From: Rhodococcus sp. (in: high G+C Gram-positive bacteria)
GTDB taxonomy: Bacteria > Actinomycetota > Actinomycetes > Mycobacteriales > Mycobacteriaceae
Direction: 5' to 3'
Length of the DNA: 11,515 nt
Assembly (NCBI GenBank): GCA_012515885.1
Contig: JAAYXN010000283.1
Span: 1-11,515 of the forward strand
This document shows, piece by piece, positions 1 to 7,058 of this stretch (positions are counted from its first letter, which is position 1; each line of letters begins with the position of its first letter). The notes under the pieces are model-generated. The model did not search any database, was not told the origin of the DNA, and saw nothing but the letters and a program-made list of their open reading frames with translations. A program made the position numbers and the translations under genes.

Positions 1-1740
1 GCCTCCTGCGTCTACGCCTGCCCGGTCAACTGCATCCATCCCACCCCGGATGAGCCGGAATTCCTCACCGCCGAGATGCTGCACATTGACCCGGCAGCAT
101 GCGTCGACTGTGGGGCGTGTGTCTCGGCGTGCCCTGTGGACGCGATCGTGCCGGAGAAGAAGCTGGCCGAGTCGCAGCAGGTCTTTCTGCAGATCAACGC
201 CGATTACTACAAGAACGAGGATCTCTCACGTGCCAAGATTGGTGGTACGGATCGTCGGCCGGCGTTGGCGAAGTTCAAGGCAGCTCCAGAAGTTAATCGT
301 GACCGAGAGCCGCTGCGGGTAGCGATCATCGGTTCAGGCCCGGCAGCGATGTATGCCGCTGACGAGTTGCTGACGCAGCCGGACGTCAAGGTCAACGTGT
401 TTGACCGGCTTCCGGTGCCGCATGGCTTGGTCCGTGCCGGTGTGGCTCCCGATCACCAGAAGACGAAGCAGGTCAGCAAGCTCTACGAGGTGATCGCAGC
501 TCAGTCAGGTTTCGAGTACTACCTGGGTGTGGAAATCGGCAAGCATCTCAGCCACGACGAGTTGTTGGATCACCACCATGCGGTGATCTACGCGGTGGGT
601 GCTTCCAGTGACCGCAAGCTGGGCATTGATGGTGAAAACCTGCCTGGCAGCACATCGGCCACCAATTTCGTGGCGTGGTACAACGGCCATCCCGACCACG
701 CTAACGACGTTTTCGACCTGTCGCAGAAGCGTGTCGTCATCATCGGCAACGGCAATGTTGCCCTCGATGTCGCGCGCATTCTCACCGCAGACCCGGACCG
801 TCTGGCTGAGTCCGATATTTCTACTCAAGCGTTGAATGCGTTGCGGGCCAGCAAGGTTGAAGAGGTTGTGGTGGTTGCCCGCCGCGGGTTCGCGCAGTCA
901 GCTTTCACGGTGCCTGAGTTCGCGGGACTTCTGGAAGCTCCGAATATCGATGTTGTTGTCGATTCGGATGAGGCGCAGCTCGATCCGCAGACGCAGAGTC
1001 TTGTTGATAGCGGCCAGCTTCCGCATTCAGTTGAGCAGAAGCTGCGGCAACTCGAACAGGTCCGTGAGCGTCCCGCTCCCATCACCGGACGCAAGCGCAT
1101 CGTCTTCCGCTATCTGATGTCACCAACGAAAATCGTTGGTACAGAAAATGTTACGGGCGTCGAGTTTGTGCGCAACGAGTTCGTGACGGACAGTGACGGC
1201 TCGGTGCGCGTCACGCCCACTGACGCAAATGAAGTGGTCCCGACAGGTCTGGTTCTCACGTCGATCGGATATCGCGGGGTTCCGATCGAGGGCGTGCCAT
1301 TCGATGATACGGCTGGAATCATCCCCAACGATGATGGGCGGGTTCTCGATAGCCCAGGCGGCAGCATCACACCGAGTGCCTATGTCACCGGGTGGATTAA
1401 GCGCGGGCCAACCGGGTTTATCGGTACAAACAAGTCGTGTGCGCAAAAGACCGTCAACCACCTGGTAGATGACTTTAATGCGGGTCTTTTGTCGACGCCT
1501 CGCCGTGGTGACCGCGATCTGGATCGGCTCGTGCAGCAGCGCGGCGCGGAGGTGATTGACCGCGCCGGATGGCGTGTCATCGATGAAGCTGAACGTGCTC
1601 GCGGTGTCCGCAACGGCCGGGTTCGGGAGAAGATCACCGATGTGGCGGAGTTGCAGGCGGTGGCCAGCACGGTCTCGCGTGCCCCTGCCCGCCCCACCCG
1701 CAAGATGCCGACCCTCGTCGGTCTTGTAGGCCGCAAGTAG
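1..1740 (+). CDS. fprB: FprB-type ferredoxin/ferredoxin--NADP+ reductase, 5' end cut by window edge
   Basis: This is a cytoplasmic flavo-iron-sulfur protein that moves electrons between NADP(H) and ferredoxin-type partners. The frame is open from base 1, so the gene starts before the window; 579 residues plus a TAG stop are visible. Numbering from the first codon, the N-terminal ferredoxin part holds C3-x3-C7-x3-C11-I-H-P and then C34-x2-C37-x2-C40-x3-C44-P. This is the pattern of 7Fe FdxA-like ferredoxins; an upstream cysteine of the first cluster is off-window. The reductase part follows, with an FAD-binding GSGPAA (111-116), an NADP-binding GNGNVALDVAR (249-259), and the C-terminal GW-IKRGPTGFIGTNK (464-478) typical of the adrenodoxin-reductase/FprA family. 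Mycobacterial FprB is a known natural fusion of this kind, about 575 residues long, so only around a dozen residues should be missing. The methionine at codon 26 lies between the two cysteine motifs and is not the start. The stop is 2 bp from the end of the convergent RES gene. Confidence 0.93.
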   Translation, partial: ASCVYACPVNCIHPTPDEPEFLTAEMLHIDPAACVDCGACVSACPVDAIVPEKKLAESQQVFLQINADYYKNEDLSRAKIGGTDRRPALAKFKAAPEVNRDREPLRVAIIGSGPAAMYAADELLTQPDVKVNVFDRLPVPHGLVRAGVAPDHQKTKQVSKLYEVIAAQSGFEYYLGVEIGKHLSHDELLDHHHAVIYAVGASSDRKLGIDGENLPGSTSATNFVAWYNGHPDHANDVFDLSQKRVVIIGNGNVALDVARILTADPDRLAESDISTQALNALRASKVEEVVVVARRGFAQSAFTVPEFAGLLEAPNIDVVVDSDEAQLDPQTQSLVDSGQLPHSVEQKLRQLEQVRERPAPITGRKRIVFRYLMSPTKIVGTENVTGVEFVRNEFVTDSDGSVRVTPTDANEVVPTGLVLTSIGYRGVPIEGVPFDDTAGIIPNDDGRVLDSPGGSITPSAYVTGWIKRGPTGFIGTNKSCAQKTVNHLVDDFNAGLLSTPRRGDRDLDRLVQQRGAEVIDRAGWRVIDEAERARGVRNGRVREKITDVAELQAVASTVSRAPARPTRKMPTLVGLVGRK

Positions 1741-1742
1741 CG

Positions 1743-2387
1743 TCAGACAAGGGAGTAGCCGAGGCGGCCAGCCGCCTCGGCTAGGCGGGAAATGAGACCG
1801 GGATGGTCCAGCGGTAGCGACAGTGCTGGGGTTTCCGGAAAGGCATCAGCTGTCGGCGGAAGCAAAGCCACGCACTGCGCACCGGAAAACCTTCCGCGAT
1901 AAACAATCCCATCAAGATTGGGATAGGCAGCGCGGATAGTGCGCGCCCACTGCTGCGTCACGCTATGCGGGGCCGTGGCCAACGCAAAGTTGCCGCCCAC
2001 CCGCGTCGGCCAACGACCAACCCCAAAACCGCCGATATCAAGCAACGCCAACGGCCGGGTGAAATGCAGCCCCGTCACGTACGGCGCACCAGCAGTGCGA
2101 TCGATCGTGCGCGACGTCTGAAAAACCTCCGCCAGAGCACCCGGAATATCGCCAGCGCCGTACCAGACGCCATAGTGCGGATGATCACGAACCGGCCGCG
2201 GGTGCGGATCAAAACGCAGCAGCGGACCATACGTACGGAGCCTGTTCCAGGCAACAACATGCTCGCCGACCGTGCGGTGCACACGCCACGTCAGCGCGTC
2301 GACGTCAACAGTGAAGTACTCGTCGTCGGTGATTCCGGCATCGCGGAGCGCATCAACACCCCGCGGGGGTGGAAGGGTAGAGGGCAT
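1743..2387 (-). CDS. RES-domain protein, probable NAD+-degrading toxin of an Xre/MbcA-RES type system
   Basis: The protein has 214 residues, from ATG at 2387 to TGA at 1745-1743. RES proteins such as mycobacterial MbcT degrade NAD+ and are held inactive by an antitoxin encoded just upstream. Family landmarks are W-R35-V, W-Y76-G-A-G-D, A-L-A-E87-V-F, and L-D-G-I-V-Y163-R-G-R-F-S168-G-A-Q-C-V-A-L, which match the conserved Arg, Tyr, Glu and closing block. In many RES proteins the last block reads Y-x-S-R; here it is Y-R-G-R, with a serine three residues later. The naming serine may therefore be displaced or lost, and activity is uncertain. The length is close to that of the longer actinobacterial RES proteins (about 200). 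The start is 9 bp after the stop of the HTH gene and has no good Shine-Dalgarno sequence, so translation is probably coupled. The gene is convergent with fprB, and its last codons contain a strong hairpin. Confidence 0.82.
   Translation of the reverse strand: MPSTLPPPRGVDALRDAGITDDEYFTVDVDALTWRVHRTVGEHVVAWNRLRTYGPLLRFDPHPRPVRDHPHYGVWYGAGDIPGALAEVFQTSRTIDRTAGAPYVTGLHFTRPLALLDIGGFGVGRWPTRVGGNFALATAPHSVTQQWARTIRAAYPNLDGIVYRGRFSGAQCVALLPPTADAFPETPALSLPLDHPGLISRLAEAAGRLGYSLV
1756..1783 (+). terminator. Perfect hairpin just after fprB, inside the 3' end of the RES gene
   Basis: TAGCCGAGGCGG (1756-1767) and CCGCCTCGGCTA (1772-1783) form an uninterrupted 12-bp inverted repeat around the 4-nt loop CCAG. 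It begins 15 bp after the fprB stop codon. No T-run follows it, but many actinobacterial terminators lack one. On the other strand the same bases encode residues near the C-terminus of the RES protein (LAEAAGRL), so the element is part of a coding sequence. The role as fprB terminator is inferred from position and stem quality. Confidence 0.6.
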
Positions 2388-2396
2388 CGGTGCTGG

Positions 2397-2993
2397 CTAG
2401 GCCCCGAGGTACGCGGCAACAACGTCGAGTGCGAGGGACGTGTCCCCACCGGCAGTGAGCCAGTCGATAATCGACAGCTCATTTCCTGCCAGTCGCAGCT
2501 GCGATTGCGGAGTAGTTAATAGCCCAAGCACTGACAGAGGATGCAGGTCGGACGGCAGTGCCGTCAAGATCGAATCGATGCCAGGCACCTGGCTGGTCGA
2601 GGTGAATTGTATTGCGGGAAAAAGTAATCGGTGCGACCGCTTGAGCGACCACAGGCTACGGTCCCCCACACGCTGGCGCACTCGCGACGACGACACCCCG
2701 AGAAGTCCCGCGACTTCGTCCACGGTCAGTGCCGTGTCGAGCAGCCTGGCCATACGCACCTGCTGGTCCGCGACCGCAGCGGCCACGGCGATCGGTGATT
2801 CTTCGAGACCACCGTCGCGCAGCAGCGCGGCGTCGTGCGCACTGAGTTCGGAGACAGGGTGGGTGGCCTCTTTGAGGGCGTGCAGGATGGGCACAAGCAG
2901 CTGCCGGTCCACGGCAGCGGTGCCTAGGGCATCCGCCGCTGCTGCCTCAAAATCGAGGTCACCAGCGAGATAGCGGTCTTCCATACTGGTCAT
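2397..2993 (-). CDS. HTH protein, probable antitoxin and autorepressor paired with the RES protein
   Basis: The protein has 198 residues from ATG at 2993-2991. A GTG directly upstream (2996-2994) is an alternative start; AGGAGG (3007-3002) sits 8 nt from the ATG and 5 nt from the GTG, so the ATG is preferred. The N-terminal 80 residues are helical with no motif I recognise. A helix-turn-helix follows (about 88-115: LTVDEVAGLLGVSSSRVRQR, then DRSLW and LLFPAIQF). The C-terminal part (about 136-198) contains VPGIDSILTALPSDLHPLSV and WLTAGGDTSLALDVVAAYL. This resembles actinobacterial HTH proteins encoded beside RES genes, whose C-terminal Gly-rich segment is thought to block the toxin site. It is larger than compact MbcA-type antitoxins because of the added N-terminal region. 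The order antitoxin then toxin, 9 bp apart, is standard. DNA binding and autorepression are inferred from the HTH and the promoter repeats upstream. Confidence 0.8.
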   Translation of the reverse strand: MTSMEDRYLAGDLDFEAAAADALGTAAVDRQLLVPILHALKEATHPVSELSAHDAALLRDGGLEESPIAVAAAVADQQVRMARLLDTALTVDEVAGLLGVSSSRVRQRVGDRSLWSLKRSHRLLFPAIQFTSTSQVPGIDSILTALPSDLHPLSVLGLLTTPQSQLRLAGNELSIIDWLTAGGDTSLALDVVAAYLGA

Positions 2994-3001
2994 CACCGCG
3001 G

Positions 3002-3048
3002 CCTCCTAACAGTTACTAACAGTATACCGTGGTGTTAGTGCAGGTGAA
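3002..3048 (-). promoter_or_regulatory. Likely promoter, operator repeats and RBS of the antitoxin-RES unit
   Basis: Read on the minus strand, a -35-like TTCACC (3048-3043), a 16-bp spacer and a good -10 TATACT (3026-3021) are followed by the RBS AGGAGG (3007-3002). Two exact 8-bp direct repeats of CTAACAGT (plus-strand reading, 3006-3013 and 3016-3023) are spaced exactly 10 bp apart and cover the -10 and the expected transcription start. A third, inverted, partial copy (TGTTAG, 3033-3038) lies in the spacer. One-helical-turn spacing over a promoter is what an autoregulating antitoxin site would look like. The element lies in the 73-bp gap after glpK1, so the unit can be expressed apart from it. 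Confidence 0.6.
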
Positions 3049-3069
3049 GCTTTGTGTGATGGCCAGCGC

Positions 3070-4578
3070 CTAACCTTCGCTGTAGGTGAGGGCGACGGCA
3101 TGCCGCCACTGCTGGTACGCCGCCTCGCGGGCGTCGTCGTCCACTGCGGGATTCCACTGACCAGCGCGATGCCAATTGCTGCGTAGCCCCTGCATATCCG
3201 GCCAGAATCCGGCAGCAAGACCGGCGGCATAGGCGGCGCCACGGGCCACCGATTCGGATACGAGGGGGCGGACGACGGGGACGCCGAGGGCATCGGAGAT
3301 CAACTGCATGAGCAGGTTGTTCGACGTCATTCCGCCGTCGACGCGCAGTTGCGTCATGGGCCTCATCAGTGGTCCGCTGAAGTCGGCGTTCATCGCGTCC
3401 ACTACCTCACGGGTTTGCCAGGCGGTGGCGTCGAGGACGGCGCGGGCGAGGTGGCCGCGGTGGATGTATGAGGTCAGGCCGGTGATGATGCCTCGCGCTT
3501 CGGCCCGCCACCTTGGCGCGAAGAGCCCAGAAAATGCGGGGACGACGACGCAGCCACCGCTGTCGGGGACGGTCCGGGCGAGGGTTTCCACTTCGGGTGT
3601 GGCGCTGATAATCCCGATTTGATCGCGCACCCACTGCACCAGTGATCCGGTAACCGCGATGGAGCCTTCGAGGGCGTAACGAGCTGGGGCATCACCGATT
3701 TTGAATCCGACAGTGGTGAGCAGGCCATGGGACGAGTGGACGGGTTCGGTGCCGGTGTTCATCAGGAGGAACCCGCCGGTGCCGTAGGTGCATTTGGTGT
3801 CGCCGGGGGAAAAGCAGGTCTGTCCAAACAGTGCTGCCTGTTGATCGCCGAGGGCTGCATAGATGGGAATATCGGCGGGGGTGCTGACGGTGGTTCCGAA
3901 ATATTCTCCGTTGGAACGGATTTCGGGAAGCATGGCGGCGGGTATATCGAAGAAGCGCAGTAGTTCGTCATGCCAGTTGAGGGTGTCGAGGCACATGAGC
4001 ATGGTGCGTCCGGCGTTGGTGACATCGGTGACGTGACGGCCTCCGTCGACCCCGCCGGTCAGGTTCCACATCAACCAGCTTTCCATCGTCACGAACAGCA
4101 CGTCGCCGCGTTCGGCACGTTCACGCAGGCCAGGTTGGGTGTCGAGCATCCAGCGGATGCGCGGCGCCGCGAAGTATGCCGCGATCGGCAGTCCGCATAG
4201 CCGCGAGATACGCGCTGATTCGCGGCGCCCACTGAGTTCGGTAACGAGAGGTTCGGTGCGGGTGTCTTGCCAGACGATGGCGGGGCCGACGGGGATGCCG
4301 GTATGGCGGTCCCACAGCACGGTGGTTTCGCGCTGGTTGGCGATGCCGAGTGCCGCGATCTGGCGTGCAGCCAGACCCGATCGGCGCAGGGCCCCGGCCA
4401 TGGTCCGGCACACATTGCGCCAAATCTCGGACGCATCGTGCTCGACCCACCCGGAGTGCGGAAACTTTTGCCGGTGCTCGCTCTGGGAGAGCGCGACGAC
4501 GCGTCCTTGTCGATCGAAGATCATGCAGCGGGTGCTGGTGGTGCCCTGGTCGATGGCCATGACGTATCTGGCGCTCAT
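3070..4578 (-). CDS. glpK: Glycerol kinase, copy 1
   Basis: This cytoplasmic FGGY-family kinase makes sn-glycerol 3-phosphate from glycerol and ATP. It has 502 residues from the ATG at 4578, close to the usual length of about 500. The residues match E. coli GlpK almost position for position: ATP-loop DQGTTSTR (10-17), glycerol-binding R83-E84 in NQRETT, Y135, and catalytic D245 in GDQQAALFG. The C-terminal ATPase block is also present (RVDGGMTSNN, then ARGAAYAAGLAAGFW). The E. coli fructose-1,6-bisphosphate contact R236 is an aspartate here (loop PAD-IPI), and no phosphorylatable loop histidine of the Firmicute type is visible. The start overlaps the iclR stop by 4 bp (ATGA) with only a weak RBS, so translation is probably coupled to iclR. 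A longer reading from 4656 would run into iclR and is unlikely. It is roughly half identical to copy 2 by eye. Confidence 0.93.
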   Translation of the reverse strand: MSARYVMAIDQGTTSTRCMIFDRQGRVVALSQSEHRQKFPHSGWVEHDASEIWRNVCRTMAGALRRSGLAARQIAALGIANQRETTVLWDRHTGIPVGPAIVWQDTRTEPLVTELSGRRESARISRLCGLPIAAYFAAPRIRWMLDTQPGLRERAERGDVLFVTMESWLMWNLTGGVDGGRHVTDVTNAGRTMLMCLDTLNWHDELLRFFDIPAAMLPEIRSNGEYFGTTVSTPADIPIYAALGDQQAALFGQTCFSPGDTKCTYGTGGFLLMNTGTEPVHSSHGLLTTVGFKIGDAPARYALEGSIAVTGSLVQWVRDQIGIISATPEVETLARTVPDSGGCVVVPAFSGLFAPRWRAEARGIITGLTSYIHRGHLARAVLDATAWQTREVVDAMNADFSGPLMRPMTQLRVDGGMTSNNLLMQLISDALGVPVVRPLVSESVARGAAYAAGLAAGFWPDMQGLRSNWHRAGQWNPAVDDDAREAAYQQWRHAVALTYSEG

Positions 4579-5354
4579 GAGGCACCGAGTTCGACGCTGA
4601 TTGAGTGCGCCGCGTCGCACACTCGCCGCGTGAGGACAGGATCGGGCGCAGTCCATGAACCGCCGCCGGGGTCACCGCTGCGTGAGGTGACGGCGTCGAT
4701 TGTTCCTACGACCGCGATAGCTCCGACGACACGTCCCCCGCGATCGCGGATGGGTGCGGATATGGATGCACGGTCGGCGCGGAACTCGCCGCGGTCGAGA
4801 GCCCAGCCGCGGGTGCGGATGGCGGCAAGTTCGGTGGTGAGTTCGCGCGTACTGGTGATGGTGCGGGAAGTGTAGGTGACCAGCTCAGAGGCGGTGAGTT
4901 CTTCGGTGAGGCCGGGGGTGAACGCAAGCAGGGTTTTCCCCACGGCGGTCGCGTGAAGGGGCAGTTGTACGCCCAGACGCAGTGTGAGTGCGGGATCGCG
5001 GGGGCGAAAGACGTGGTGAATCACGGTGGCTTTTCCGTCCTCAAGCGCGACCATGCGCGCAGATAACCCGGTGTGTGAGACGAGTCCGTCTGCCCAGGTC
5101 ATCGCTCGCGACCGCAGGACGTTCGGGTCGAGGGCTTGGGCGTGTGAGCTGGGTAGATGGCCGAGCCGGTAGCGGCCGTCGCTGGATTGCGTGGCAAATC
5201 CGACGAGGACCAGCGTCTGCAGCAACCCGTGCGCGGTGCCTTTGGGGAGCCCGAGAGCGCCCGCAACCTCGCTGACGCCCACGTCGTAAGGGGCTTGGCT
5301 GAGGATGGACAGGATGGCTGCGGCGCGTTCAATCGACTGAATTGGACCGGGCAC
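4575..5354 (-). CDS. IclR-family transcriptional regulator, GylR-like, of the glycerol locus
   Basis: The protein has 259 residues and is read from GTG at 5354, which gives the typical start P-I-Q-S-I-E-R-A-A-A-I-L. The N-terminal winged helix-turn-helix covers about residues 5-65, with the HTH at about 27-54 (VSEVAGALGLPKGTAHGLLQTLVLVGF, then DGRYRLG). The C-terminal IclR effector domain spans about 80-255, with LPLHATAVGKTLLAF, the RGWALDRGEF block and ISAPIRDRGGRVVGAIAVVG. Length and domain order are those of the family. The gene sits between two divergent glycerol kinase genes and overlaps glpK1 by ATGA, so it probably controls both arms, as GylR does for glycerol genes in Streptomyces. 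A perfect palindrome 33 bp upstream of its start is the obvious candidate site, which would also make it autoregulatory. The effector could be glycerol or glycerol 3-phosphate; the sequence does not show which. An insert rich in glycine and serine (DPGGGSW) lies near the C-terminus. Confidence 0.88.
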   Translation of the reverse strand: MPGPIQSIERAAAILSILSQAPYDVGVSEVAGALGLPKGTAHGLLQTLVLVGFATQSSDGRYRLGHLPSSHAQALDPNVLRSRAMTWADGLVSHTGLSARMVALEDGKATVIHHVFRPRDPALTLRLGVQLPLHATAVGKTLLAFTPGLTEELTASELVTYTSRTITSTRELTTELAAIRTRGWALDRGEFRADRASISAPIRDRGGRVVGAIAVVGTIDAVTSRSGDPGGGSWTAPDPVLTRRVCDAAHSISVELGAS

Positions 5355-5537
5355 GCATCCACTCTAACAGCGAAAACGCATAGGTTGTTCGACATTGTCG
5401 AACGCATGCCGTTGCTGGGTCGTGGGGATGGTCTTAGCGTCCACCGGTGCGCCCGTACGTCGAGCGCGACGGCCGTTCGCACCGCGGATGCCACACGCAG
5501 AAGGTCGAAAACACGGCCGATCGAGAGGGGTTGAAAC
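5355..5537. promoter_or_regulatory. Divergent control region between iclR-glpK1 and glpK2-glpD
   Basis: This 183-bp region separates the two divergent operons and must hold promoters for both. I see one strong palindrome (listed separately) on the iclR side. I could not identify a convincing -35/-10 pair in either direction. On the plus strand GAGAGGGG (5523-5530) is a good purine-rich RBS 7 nt before the GTG of glpK2. On the iclR side the RBS is poor. I see no supported small gene here. Confidence 0.7.
5387..5403. promoter_or_regulatory. Perfect 17-bp palindrome, candidate IclR operator
   Basis: GTTCGAC-ATT-GTCGAAC has two exact 7-bp arms around 3 bp. It lies 33 bp upstream of the iclR start and 134 bp upstream of the glpK2 start, in the only intergenic gap between the divergent arms. 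IclR-family dimers commonly bind short TTCG...CGAA-type palindromes near their own genes, so binding by the adjacent regulator is the simplest reading, but it is inferred. Confidence 0.6.
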
Positions 5538-7058
5538 GTGCAGTCACAGGTGGTCGGGGCAATCGACCAGGGCACGACGAGCTCTCGATTCATGGTGTTC
5601 GATCATTCCGGCGTCGAAATCGCCCGAGGCCAGGCCGAGCACACCCAAATCCTGCCCGCACCGGGCTGGGTGGAGCATGATCCGATCGAGATTTGGGAAC
5701 GCACCTGCGAGGTTATCGACGCGGCCTGCGGGGACAGCTGGTCGCTTGATGACCTGGCCGCGTTGGGGGTCACCAACCAGCGTGAAACGACCGTGGTGTG
5801 GGGCCGCCATACCGGTAAGCCGCTCTACAACGCGATCGTCTGGCAGGACACGCGCACGCAGGCAATGATCGATGCTCTCGACGACGTCGCCGCTGACCTC
5901 ATCCGTCACCGCACGGGGTTGCCGCCCGCCGCGTACTTTTCGGCGATGAAGGTCCGTTGGATTCTCGACAACGTTGAGGGTGCTCGCGCGGCCGCCGAAC
6001 GCGGAGATGCCCTCTTTGGAACGATGGATAGCTGGTTGGTGTGGAACCTGACCGGCGGGATTGACGGTGGCCGTCACGTCACCGATGTCACCAACGCCAG
6101 CCGCACGATGCTGATGAATCTGGAAACCCTCAGCTGGGACGACGACCTGCTCGCGCTGTTTGATGTTCCGAAAGCAATGCTGCCCCAGATACTTTCGTCC
6201 TCACATGCGCAGGGCTACGGCAGCACCCGCAGCGATGGTCCGTTCGGGCGTGAAGTGCAGATCTGCGCCGCCGTCGGCGATCAGCAGGCCGCGATGATCG
6301 GCCAGGTATGTTTCGCCCCGGGGGAAGCAAAAAACACCTACGGGACGGGTAACTTCCTGCTGCTCAACACCGGCGACGCGATCGTGCGTTCGGAGCACGG
6401 GCTGCTCACCACTGTCTGCTACCAACTCGGCGACGACGCCCCCGTCTACGCACTGGAAGGATCGATCGCCGTCACCGGCTCCGCGATCCAGTGGCTGCGT
6501 GACCAGCTGGGCATCATCGTCGACGCCGCGCACAGTGAAGTTCTCGCTTCCAAGGTCGACGACAACGGCGGCGTCTACTTTGTGCCGGCGTTCTCCGGGC
6601 TGTTCGCCCCGCACTGGCGTCCCGACGCGCGCGGCGCCATTATTGGCTTAACCAGGTTCAACAGCAGCGGACACATTGCCCGCGCCACCCTGGAAGCCAT
6701 TTGTCATCAAAGCCGCGATGTCGTGGAGGCCATGACCCAGGACTCCGGCGTGCCCCTCGCTGTGTTGCGTGTCGACGGCGGAGTCACGGCGAACGAACTG
6801 TGCATGCAGATTCAGGCGGACGTGCTCGGTGTTCCGGTGAGCCGTCCGGTGGTGTCGGAAACCTCGGCCCTTGGCGCTGCCTACGCGGCTGGGCTTGCCG
6901 TCGGATTCTGGTCGAGCACAGAAGAACTGCGAGACAACTGGCATGAAGCGAGGCGTTGGCATCCGCAGTGGGATGACGCGCGCCGCGAGGATGGGCGTCG
7001 CGGATGGGTGGACGCCATTGGTCGCACCCTCGATAGCTATTCGGCGGCTGCCTCATGA
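5538..7058 (+). CDS. glpK: Glycerol kinase, copy 2, co-transcribed with glpD
   Basis: This is a second ATP-dependent glycerol kinase, 506 residues from GTG at 5538, a start supported by the RBS GAGAGGGG 7 nt upstream. The key sites are intact: DQGTTSSR (10-17), R82-E83 in NQRETT, Y133 in AAYFSAMKVRW, catalytic D248 in GDQQAAMIG, and the C-terminal RVDGGVTANELCMQ and SALGAAYAAGLAVGFW. The loop before the catalytic Asp (STRSDGPFGREVQI) is longer than in copy 1. Counting back from D248, the E. coli fructose-bisphosphate arginine position holds Glu239, with an arginine one residue earlier. The gene overlaps glpD by ATGA, so kinase and dehydrogenase form a tight pair that takes glycerol to dihydroxyacetone phosphate. 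It is the more conventional copy, since its neighbour supplies the next step. It diverges from copy 1 across the gene, so the duplication is not recent, or one copy came by transfer. Confidence 0.94.
   Translation: MQSQVVGAIDQGTTSSRFMVFDHSGVEIARGQAEHTQILPAPGWVEHDPIEIWERTCEVIDAACGDSWSLDDLAALGVTNQRETTVVWGRHTGKPLYNAIVWQDTRTQAMIDALDDVAADLIRHRTGLPPAAYFSAMKVRWILDNVEGARAAAERGDALFGTMDSWLVWNLTGGIDGGRHVTDVTNASRTMLMNLETLSWDDDLLALFDVPKAMLPQILSSSHAQGYGSTRSDGPFGREVQICAAVGDQQAAMIGQVCFAPGEAKNTYGTGNFLLLNTGDAIVRSEHGLLTTVCYQLGDDAPVYALEGSIAVTGSAIQWLRDQLGIIVDAAHSEVLASKVDDNGGVYFVPAFSGLFAPHWRPDARGAIIGLTRFNSSGHIARATLEAICHQSRDVVEAMTQDSGVPLAVLRVDGGVTANELCMQIQADVLGVPVSRPVVSETSALGAAYAAGLAVGFWSSTEELRDNWHEARRWHPQWDDARREDGRRGWVDAIGRTLDSYSAAAS

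Noticed and set aside
76..1740. fprB starting at the ATG at 76
   Set aside because: The frame is open upstream to base 1 and encodes cysteines of the first iron-sulfur motif, so the ATG is internal.
4579..4656. Upstream extension of glycerol kinase copy 1 to a start at 4656
   Set aside because: The added 26 residues would lie inside iclR, are not kinase-like, and MSARYVMAIDQGTTS is the natural family start.
5364..5370. CTAACAG before iclR, matching the repeats at the antitoxin promoter
   Set aside because: Seven bases, single copy, no partner nearby; a chance match is likely.
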